A DNA stretch of 64,000 bases from contig WNKI01000001.1 of assembly GCA_015350385.1 (NCBI GenBank), positions 11,037,302-11,101,301 on the forward strand, written 5' to 3'. Made by a program: the position numbers and the translations under genes. The DNA comes from Aculops lycopersici. Its lineage: Eukaryota; Arthropoda; Arachnida; Trombidiformes; Eriophyidae. How positions within the stretch are numbered: the first letter of the stretch is position 1; each line of letters begins with the position of its first letter. A model generated the notes under the pieces. The model saw only the letters and a list, made by a program, of their open reading frames with translations, was not told where the DNA came from and did no database searches. Of the stretch, positions 24,169-32,424 are shown piece by piece.

Positions 24169-24527
24169 ACGAGCTGCGACGATTGCAAAACTGCGCCTAT
24201 AACGGAACTCGACCCCCAGTCTCGAGCTTCCTAATAAAATCACACTTTTTAATAAAATCACACTTCGAATGTGTTAAGATTTAAAGCAACAACGAGAGAG
24301 TTCAGCTTCGCTCGTCATCATAGCAAGTGGCAACATTACGATTCGAGTTGAGCTTAGTTTCGTCTAGTTTCGTTTAGTCAAGTTGGTGGCGAGTTTTCAC
24401 TGGAGGCATCCGAACTTGTTGCCGTTTTGCTGCGCTTGCTGTTGCTCTTTCTGTCGCCCTTTCTGTTGCGCTTTCTCTTGCCTCGACAACAGGAACGCAA
24501 CGATGACAAATCGGCGCAGCTAACAAA

Positions 24528-24533
24528 TTTTAT
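24528..24533 (-). terminator. Candidate Ubx poly(A) signal
   Basis: TTTATT on the plus strand (AATAAA on the minus), about 530 nt beyond the Ubx stop. It would end the transcript here only if the donor just after the stop is not used, or if an acceptor lies above this point. Weakly supported. Confidence 0.25.
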
Positions 24534-25061
24534 TAGCTGCTGGTGCTTTATGGGTTTTCGCTTGCAATCGTTGCGGTAAGGAGGAGAGAGACGTTTGCCT
24601 TTTGCTGTGGCGCTCTTTGCGCTCACTGAGCTCACTCAAAGTGAAGTGTCCACTCAAAACAAAAGTTGCCCTCCTTGCCTCAGATCAGGCGAAACAACGT
24701 TGAGCTTAAGATTTTACGAGCTTCACACTCTCGCTGGTGTTCGAATGATCGTTATTATTATTATTACTATTACTATTATTACGTTTGTAGTTGTAGTTGT
24801 AGCTGTTGTTGTAGCTGTAGCTGTAGCTGTTGGTTGTAGTTAAAATTTTGTGTTTAAATTGTTCCACTGCGACTCTCATCAAAATAAACCCTGTTTTCTC
24901 ATTCTGCTTTTACTCTCTTTCAAGTTGCATCACACAACAGCGAGCCACTTTAACGAGCAACCGAAAGCGATGCGCTCCTCGCCACTTCCGGTCACTTCAA
25001 AACTTCGAGCAAGTCACACCCAGCGAGTGGAATTTTTCCTTTCAAAGAAGAGAAACTTACC

Positions 25062-26153
25062 TTAGGTTCGCCGCTGCGACTGGCGCTCCTGGTCGTTGAT
25101 CTCCTTTATTGCTTGTTGCTCTTTCTTCAACTTCATTCGCCTATTTTGAAACCAAATTTTGATTTGTCTCTCCGTAAGCGAAAGCTGGTGCGCCAGCTCG
25201 ATTCGCCGCCGACGCGTCAGGTAATGATTAACGCGGAACTCCTTCTCCAGCTCCAGGGTTTGGTAACGCGTATAGGTTTGTCTTCCCCGTCGACGGACCG
25301 CCGGCGCCCCGAAGTAGGCTATTCCATTGTGCTGCATCCAGGGAAAGTGGTGGGCAGCGTGGTGTTGGAATTGGAGATGTTGGGCTGCCTGAGCAACGGC
25401 CTGGTGGGGAGCAGGTGGTTGCAGGTGATGGTGTTGGTGTTGGTGCTGCGATTGGTGGTGGTGGTGCTGCTGGTGTTGTTGTTGTTGTTGTTGTTGTTGC
25501 TGCTGCTGCTGCGATTGGTGGTGATGGTGCTGCTGCTGCTGCTGTTGTTGCTGATGGTTTTGGAGGTGAGTTGGATTCAGGTGGTGGTTGGCTAGTTGCT
25601 GCTGCTGGGTGGAGGTTGCGACCGCCGCAGCCGCCGCCACCGCAGCAGGTGGCACTGATTGCGTCACCGCCGACGTGGCCGTCGCCGAGGCCACTGTTGC
25701 CTGCTGGTGCTGCGACTGCCGGCTGCTGGATGGCTGCGGTTGGTGTTGCTGCTGGGTAGCCGCCTGGTACAATTGATGCTGCACCAGAGTTTGGTGATGT
25801 TGTGGTTGTTGTTGTTGTTGTTGTTGTTGTTGTTGCTGCTGCTGCTGCTGGCTAGGCGAATGGTGCTGCAGTCGCTGATTTGACATTTGGCTTGATGCTT
25901 GCTGCTGCTGCTGACTTGTCACTGCGGCGGCCGCCGCCGTCGCGAGCTGATGTTGCGCGTGCTGATGCTGGGCCACCTGATGATCTGTGCTATCGGATAT
26001 CATTGTGGCGCCTGGAACATTGGTAACTCCCACCGCGCCACCTATAACCGCCTCGCTGGCCGCCACCGAAGCGGCCACCTGATGATGGTGATGCGGATGG
26101 TGATGGCCACTTAGGTGGTGGTGTGGGTTGTAAAACTGATGATTGAACTGCAT
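25062..26153 (-). CDS. Ubx: Ultrabithorax homeotic protein, single coding exon
   Basis: A 363-residue Hox transcription factor expected to pattern posterior body segments. The homeodomain is residues 287-346 (bases 25295-25116), beginning RRRGRQTYTRYQTLELEKEF and ending in the RMKLKKE helix typical of Ubx/abd-A. The tail QAIKEINDQERQSQ matches the UbdA peptide found after Ubx and abd-A homeodomains. A hexapeptide variant, FPWM (residues 270-273), replaces YPWM. Y11 of the homeodomain and the long UbdA tail favour Ubx over abd-A; in the homeodomain, HTN is RVN and HALC is HQLS. There is no intron between FPWM and the homeodomain, where Drosophila Ubx is interrupted. The N-terminus (MQFNHQFYNPHHH, His-rich) is shared with Antp and Abd-B and the middle is poly-Q/H/A. 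The TAA stop is followed after one base by a consensus donor, GTAAGT (25060-25055). Confidence 0.88.
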   Translation of the reverse strand: MQFNHQFYNPHHHLSGHHHPHHHHQVAASVAASEAVIGGAVGVTNVPGATMISDSTDHQVAQHQHAQHQLATAAAAAVTSQQQQQASSQMSNQRLQHHSPSQQQQQQQQQQQQQQQPQHHQTLVQHQLYQAATQQQHQPQPSSSRQSQHQQATVASATATSAVTQSVPPAAVAAAAAVATSTQQQQLANHHLNPTHLQNHQQQQQQQQHHHHQSQQQQQQQQQQQQHQQHHHHQSQHQHQHHHLQPPAPHQAVAQAAQHLQFQHHAAHHFPWMQHNGIAYFGAPAVRRRGRQTYTRYQTLELEKEFRVNHYLTRRRRIELAHQLSLTERQIKIWFQNRRMKLKKEQQAIKEINDQERQSQRRT

Positions 26154-26690
26154 CTCTGTTAAGTGTCGCGCGCAAACTTTGTCGCACTTCGCAACAAACT
26201 CCTCGACTCGCTCGCTCGTTCGCCGATGCTCACTTGCTCGCCCGCTCGCTCGCTCGCTCGCAACTTCCGCTCTGACCCCAAATTAACCCAACGTAACTTT
26301 ACCTCCCGCTTCCCCTCTAACTGCTCTCTAAATTCGTTTGATGTCTCCTAGCCCAACTCTAGAACCAATTCGCTTGCTATTTGTATATAGTCTCTCTCTC
26401 TAGACTCACAGCAGAAACGATTATACGAATAAAATTGTTATTACCAATATAACAACTTCTCTCAACTTGAACTGACTTTGCGTGCAACTCGCTGGCTGAG
26501 CTCCCTCTTATTCTACGTTGATACACTCGTCGACCAAATGGTAATGGCGTTGTTCCTTTCATTCGCCATGGCTCGTTGCAGCACACAAACTACTGGCGTC
26601 GCCAGGACCCGCTGCTCACATTGTCTATTGCGCAGACGAGTTTGCGCCGCTCACTTCGTGCGCCGTGTCGTTGGTCGCCTCTGCGGCTGC

Positions 26691-26727
<37 letters not shown>

Positions 26728-27363
26728 ATCTGAGAGTCATTGCCACCAATGTTTTTCCTGTACTGCCGCTGTGCTGCTGAATGCTGCGTTGCAGCTTAGG
26801 ATCTGTAGCTGTAGTTGTTGATAGACTCGTTTATTTAAGAGACTCGACAGGTAAAGTGAGCATCATTCTCATTAAATACTCGTCTCATCTGCTAGCATAT
26901 GCTTAAGGTGAAATTATACTCGAGATACCTTACAGTGGGACCCTCAAAAATCTTGATTAACTCCCCCGTCTTCGAGAGAGTGACGAAAAAAGACGCGGCA
27001 ATGATTCGGTTTTATTGATTATCTAAACGAAACGATTTTGCTCAAATAAAATGGCCATAAATGATGATGGGGTTGTGTAAGCAAATCGTTCATTGTATTG
27101 AACGAGGGAACAAAAGGCAAACAGAAAGAAGATTACAATACAGATTTTCAGTTGTCCACTCGGTTTCTATCAAGGATTGCCCAAACAACCACAGGTGGCC
27201 CTCTCTGAACATTCGAATGCGCGTGTTCTTGGCTCAACTCCTCAACCAACGCGGCGCTTGTATATCTTTCTCTCGTTGATTGGCCTCATCGTTGTCGTCT
27301 TGGTCGCTAAGTATTTGTCTCAAGCTTTGATTGCTCTTTTGGATTTCCCAACACGAATATGTG

Positions 27364-27443
27364 GCGCCACCTGGTTTACAGCAAACGCACCAACTTGACC
27401 GCGGACTATAACTCTAGTGAACCACCACAAAGACAGATGGCGC
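27364..27443. promoter_or_regulatory. Pair of CTCF-like motifs between Ubx and Abd-B
   Basis: AGGTGGCGC (minus, 27364-27372) and AGATGGCGC (plus, 27435-27443), converging about 60 bp apart. This repeats the arrangement seen between Antp and Ubx. They lie in the divergent Ubx/Abd-B intergenic region. Confidence 0.4.
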
Positions 27444-29131
27444 TCGAGGGGCCTTAGGCAAAAAAAGTTGTATGACGAGCATTGGTAAATAAAGTTGATT
27501 GCTCATCTTGATTAGGCAGCATGAGCAGTGGAAGCAACAGCAGCAAGAGCAACGTCAACTTAATTTTGGTGACGATGATGATCGTGATCACAGTGACCAA
27601 ACGCAAAGAGCAGCAAGTGGGATCAAGAGACAAGAGATCTTTTTGAACTTGAGCCGCCGTCGCCGACTGTCATTTACCTTGTCACCTTCGTCCTCATCTC
27701 TGTGTCTCTTTTTTCCCCAAAAACTGGCGCCTGGCTCTAGAGGAGTTGCCTCGTCCAGATGGATTTTTGGACATCACATTGGACTTGTGACAAACGACAA
27801 ACGACGATCGGAGCGCCGAAACAAGACACAAGACACGGGACGCAGATCACACAGGTGAGGAAAAGTTAAGCGGCTGGTGGAGAAAATCTTGATAATGGGC
27901 GCGCGCTCACAGGTTAGCTGGTGGCGCCGCCGCCGCTGCTCTTGTTACTTTGACTATTGCCCTCCAATCGGCAGGCAATTGGCTTCTTTTAGTGGCCAGC
28001 CCGCGAGTAAGTCAGTTCCGAGTTTCTAATTTGAGCTAACAAGTCGACCGCGCGGCTCGCACTCACACAAACACAAACACAAATACACATGCGAGCGAGC
28101 GATGGAGAAATTAGCAGCAAACTATTGAGATGAAGAGAGGCAGGTTTGCTCCAAAAATTGTCGTTATTAGATTTGCGCGCTTTCACCTGTTGTTCAAAGT
28201 TTGCGCGTTGATTGTGGCCAGTTGATCTGATGACTAATTGGCAGCATTAGCTGGTCGAATTGTGCTCTTTATTTTCTGTCAACCATATCACTGTTTTTCC
28301 TCGTCTCTCTCTCTCTTTCTCGTTTCGTTTCTTTCTCTAACCTCGAGCTTTGAGTTTGCTGTCGCTCGCTTGCTCAGTAACGTTGCAGAATCGAGGCGGC
28401 AGTAGCATGAGCATTAGCGCCGCGCTAATAGATCGAAGCCGAAGAGTACAGAGCCGCAGTTACCTGGTACAGGTAACAAGTGACTCGCTTGCAAGCTCAG
28501 GGGCTGCTAGCTACACGCCAAAGTCGACGAGAAGCGAAGAGGAGAGAGAAAATAGCATCGGCTGATGCTCCCATTTGCCCACGTTGCGCCCATCGCGCTA
28601 TCGAGTCTCTCCACTCAACGTTGGCTGCTCTCTTGGACGCAGTTAGTGGTAGTGGTAGTGGTTGTGGTTTCGGTGATTATGATGATGGTGAGACAGAGGA
28701 GAGGAGGAAAAAAGTAGCAATCGAGAGAATTGGAATCAAAATCAGCGGCGGCCTTTTGGTTTGCATGGCGCTCGAGGCACTGGAGGCAAGTTTACGAGTT
28801 TGATTGTGTAGTAGCTCATGTCGTCTGCCTGACTGTCGACTAAAGTCGCTTTAGTCGAGGTCCTGCGTCGAAGTTGATTGTGGAAGTGGGAGTCGAGAGT
28901 TTGATGTGTCGTCGTCGTCGTCGTGTGTGTGTTGCGTTGGCTGCTGCTGCTCACTTTGGACCCGAAGCCACAACGAATGCTAGACTCTTGCCCGACTCTA
29001 GCTCGTGGCCAACATCAACGCCACCAAAGAGCAGCAAACAGTGCCAGTGCAATGACATTGAAATGGGACCTCAGACAAATTAAATGGATTCCGCGACGAC
29101 GCGCACCTCTTCTGCTGTGCTGAACGCTGCC

Positions 29132-29156
29132 GTAGAGTGTAGACTCCACACTCTAC
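29132..29156. repeat. 9-bp inverted repeat
   Basis: GTAGAGTGT and ACACTCTAC separated by 7 nt; a small hairpin of unknown meaning. Confidence 0.7.
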
Positions 29157-29400
29157 ACTCGAGACTGTTGACTGATTTCTGTAGATGTAATGCGCCAATT
29201 TGGAAGCCGCTAAGCCACACACATAGCGAGCGAGCGAGCGAGCGAGCAAATCGATGAAATGAAACGGGACAGCCGACTGCTCAATTGGCTTGCGCTACAC
29301 GCGCGGCCTTATTGTTTTATGGCCAACAATTAGCGTCCTGCGCGAGCGTATCGAATTCTCTCTTGTGTTTGTGATTTTAATTTCCTGATTCTTCTGTCGG

Positions 29401-29432
29401 TCAGTCAGTCAGTCAGTCAGTCAGTCAGTCAG
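29401..29432. repeat. (TCAG)n microsatellite
   Basis: Eight TCAG units in the Ubx/Abd-B interval. Confidence 0.9.
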
Positions 29433-30613
29433 ACTGGCAAATTGACCAATCGATTTGATTTGACCGCCACCAACGGGGATGCTCTTTTGCTTGGGGGTGC
29501 AATGTATGCGCCAATGTGAGCGTGTGAGATCTAGAGGGGCACAGGAAAAAAGACACCCATCCAATTGAGGCAATTGGCAAATAATAACAACAACAAGAGC
29601 ACAGAAAATCCACGTAAAATTGAGTCCACAATGCGAACCCAAAAAAGGAACACAAGGGCAAAATCTTGGCGCCTTATCTCTGGGCTTTCATCTGCCTTTT
29701 GCAGGTTCGCCGCCGCCGCCGCCGCCGCCACCACCACCGACTCTTGAAACCAGACTTACCGGTCCAGTTTGTGAGCCAATTTAACGGTCAACTTAGAAAC
29801 GGTAAACGTCACTCAATTAGTGGGGCATCTTTTGCTCACTCAAAAATAGCCAATACAGTCTGTATCATACAGAATGAGAGATGGTGTAGCTCGTGCTGAC
29901 CTCCGTGTTGAGCTGCGTTGCGCCGTCGGCCGAGCTGTGCTTCTGGTTTTGAATCCAGCTTGCCGCTCACTCGAGCTGGAGGCCAAATCGGGCACTCACT
30001 CCTGCAGCCAACACAATTGCAGCCCACACTGGAGCAATAGAGGCAGCGGCAGTAGTGATGTTAACAGCCAGCTGAGTTGAGCTGCCGAAAGTCAACTCGG
30101 ATAAACTTTTTGCATCAGCTCAGCTCGCGGCAGCACAGAGTTGGCGACGCAAAGTCGCCTGCGCAACAGTAGGACTTTCTGTGTTTCGCGCTGCGCGTAT
30201 AGTTGTTGGCTGTGTGCGAGCGGCGCAGCCAGCAAATCCAAAAGAGCAACGCCAGTGGCAGTTAGTCAACGAGTGTATCAACTTGATTGTGCCGCAAATT
30301 GAAGTCAAGCCAAATTGTTGTCTTGTTTTTTTGATATCCACCAATTCAATTGAACTGCGAGAGAATAGATTTTGTCACGCGGCTAAACAGAGAAGCTAGC
30401 CAAAGAATCCAGAGAGACCATCATACAATCGATTAATCATCAAATGAAGCAACTCCAAATCAAATGAAACAATCGAAGCTTTCCATTATCGTCGACCCAA
30501 ATCACTAGTAGAAAATAAATCTATTGTATCAATTGAATCAATCAATCAAACAATAATAAGCGTTATTGTTTAGGCGATCGAATTTATATACTTAATTTAA
30601 TTTAATTTGTAAT

Positions 30614-30620
30614 TATAAAA
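30614..30620 (+). promoter_or_regulatory. Candidate TATA box for Abd-B
   Basis: TATAAAA in an AT-rich block, 74-80 bp upstream of the Abd-B ATG. Transcription would begin near 30645, leaving a 5' UTR of about 50 nt. The surrounding 30420-30620 segment is full of TAAT, ATTA and ATCAAT motifs of the kind bound by homeodomain proteins. Prediction only. Confidence 0.4.
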
Positions 30621-30693
30621 CGTGCCACGAGTGTATGAGCTAATGAGTGTATGGCGCAACTTGCGATAGGATAAGGAGCAAGTGACATTCAAT

Positions 30694-32424
30694 ATGCAGT
30701 TTAATCATCAATTTTACAACCCGCACCACCACTTAAGTGGCCATCATCATCCTCACCACCACCACCACCAAGCGGCGGCGGCGGTGGCCACCGACGCGGT
30801 CATAGGTGCCGGCGGCGCTGGTCTCGTGGGGGTCGCTAGTGCCGCCTCGACTGCGGCAACAATGATCGCCAGCACAACGGATCATCAAGTGGCCCAGCAT
30901 CAGCACGCGCAGCACCAGCTCGCCACGGCGGCGGCCGCCGCTGCAGCCGCCGCGAGTCAACAAAATCACAACCTATATCACCACCACCATCATCACCAAA
31001 GTCAATATATCAACCACCATCAGCATCACCAAATGGCCGCCGCCGCTGCGGCGGCCACCGCAAGCTCTCCTCACCATCACCTGGCGGCGGCGGGCCAGCA
31101 CCAAGTCGCCTCTCAGGTGACACACGCCCACCTGCAGCACCATGCCCAGCAGCAGCAGCAGCAGCAACAACAACAACAACAACAACACCAGCATCAACAG
31201 CAACACCCTCACCTCCAGCATCATTACTCACATCAGCAGCACCACATTCATCAGCAACAACAACATCAACAGCAACAACAACAACACCAGCACCAGCGGC
31301 AACAGTTACATCACCAAGCATATCAACATGCCTACCAACAACAGCACCAACAACTGGTGGCTGGCGGCGAGCTAATTGGAGGGCAAACACCTGTGGGCAT
31401 CACGAGCGTGCTAACAAATGGCACCAGCGGAAGCCAGCAACTCGTGCACCACCAAGCCCTTCAGCAGCAGCAGCAGCAGCACCAAGTTCACCAGCATTCT
31501 AATCTCCAGTCTCCCAATTTAGTGCAGCAAAATTCTAATGAGCAGTCGCCCGATTTGCTCCAGCAGCAACAGCACCAGGCCCAGCACCAGCCGCCAACAC
31601 CAATTCCGACTCACAGGCCCAATGGAGCAAGTCAAGGCCAAAACCAGTTGCAAGCTCTAGCTAACCACCAGAACCAGAATCAAAATCAAAATTTACAAAC
31701 TCCGCCAAGCCAGCAGCAGCAGCAGCAAACAAATACTTCAACAAATACAACCACCACCACCACCACCACGAATGCGATCGCCGCCGCTGCTGCTGCGGCG
31801 ACGAACGCCACAACCAACACCATCGCAACCTCAAGACGGCCCACCTACCACCACAGAAAGAAGAGGAAGCCCTACTCCAAGGACCAGACGTTGCAATTGG
31901 AGTGCGAGTACCACCAGAGCAACTATGTCAACAAGCAGAAGCGTTGGGAGCTGGCGAGACGCTTGAACTTAACCGAGCGCCAGGTGAAAATTTGGTTTCA
32001 GAACCGGAGAATGAAGGGCAAAAAGACTAATCAGCGGCGAATGAATGTGATGATGTCGTCGTCAGCCAACGTGGCGGCTGCGGCAGCGGCGGCCGCCGCT
32101 GTGGCTGCCTCTCAGCAACTCCACCACCACCACCACCACCACCAACAACAACAACACAACCAGCACCTCAACCACCAATCTCAACACCTACAACAACAAC
32201 ATCATCAGCAACATCAACATCAGCAACAACATCTCCATAATCAACAACAACAGCAGCAGCAACAGCATGGTCTGCAACATGGACACCATGCCCACCACCT
32301 GAGCCACCACATTGGCCACCATCTCCATTGCCACACGACAACCTCCTCGCCGCCAAACTCGACGTCGTCCTCTTCGGTGGCCGCCGTAACCACCACTGGC
32401 GCTGGCCATCTGAGTTTGGAGTGA
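30694..32424 (+). CDS. Abd-B: Abdominal-B homeotic protein, single coding exon
   Basis: A 576-residue posterior Hox factor. The start is the ATG at 30694, chosen because MQFNHQFYN matches the starts of Antp and Ubx; the frame is open slightly upstream but has only a GTG there. The homeodomain (residues 387-446, bases 31852-32031) has the Abd-B signature RKKRKPYSK, NKQKRWELARRLNLTERQVKIWFQNRRMK, with W48, F49, Q50, N51 and R53 intact. It departs from the family at D11, C18, Y20, HQSN at 21-24 and G56. No YPWM is present, as usual for Abd-B. Residues 1 to about 345 resemble Antp exon 1 closely, up to TPPSQQQ, then change to a Thr/Ala stretch leading into the homeodomain. Behind the homeodomain come poly-A, H and Q runs. 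It is oriented opposite to Antp and Ubx. A TATA-like box lies 74-80 bp upstream of the ATG. Confidence 0.88.
   Translation: MQFNHQFYNPHHHLSGHHHPHHHHHQAAAAVATDAVIGAGGAGLVGVASAASTAATMIASTTDHQVAQHQHAQHQLATAAAAAAAAASQQNHNLYHHHHHHQSQYINHHQHHQMAAAAAAATASSPHHHLAAAGQHQVASQVTHAHLQHHAQQQQQQQQQQQQQHQHQQQHPHLQHHYSHQQHHIHQQQQHQQQQQQHQHQRQQLHHQAYQHAYQQQHQQLVAGGELIGGQTPVGITSVLTNGTSGSQQLVHHQALQQQQQQHQVHQHSNLQSPNLVQQNSNEQSPDLLQQQQHQAQHQPPTPIPTHRPNGASQGQNQLQALANHQNQNQNQNLQTPPSQQQQQQTNTSTNTTTTTTTTNAIAAAAAAATNATTNTIATSRRPTYHHRKKRKPYSKDQTLQLECEYHQSNYVNKQKRWELARRLNLTERQVKIWFQNRRMKGKKTNQRRMNVMMSSSANVAAAAAAAAAVAASQQLHHHHHHHQQQQHNQHLNHQSQHLQQQHHQQHQHQQQHLHNQQQQQQQQHGLQHGHHAHHLSHHIGHHLHCHTTTSSPPNSTSSSSVAAVTTTGAGHLSLE

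Larger units (their letters stand above)
20990..25054. other. Antp upstream / Ubx downstream intergenic region
   Basis: No conserved ORF. It contains phased A-tracts (21885-21912), two CTCF-like motifs (22.1 kb), the tandem duplication at 23.45-24.17 kb and a doubled AATAAAATCACAC motif near 24.24 kb. Antp 5' UTR/promoter and Ubx 3' UTR must lie at its two ends. Confidence 0.5.
26160..30613. other. Divergent Ubx/Abd-B intergenic region
   Basis: A 4.5-kb head-to-head interval with no conserved ORF. It includes TATATA at 26384-26389 (minus-strand reading, a weak Ubx TATA candidate), two CTCF-like motifs (27.4 kb), (GCT)n at 26.69 kb, a (GTCA)n run at 29.4 kb and a homeodomain-site-rich block at 30.42-30.62 kb. 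No abd-A homeobox and no recognisable iab-4 hairpin were seen. Confidence 0.5.

Noticed and set aside
25062..26153. abd-A instead of Ubx
   Set aside because: The homeodomain has Y11 rather than the F11 typical of abd-A, and the UbdA tail is the long Ubx-like form; abd-A remains a minor alternative because the two are close.
26160..30690. iab-4 or mir-10 microRNA hairpins
   Set aside because: I looked for their mature sequences by eye in the Hox intervals and saw none.
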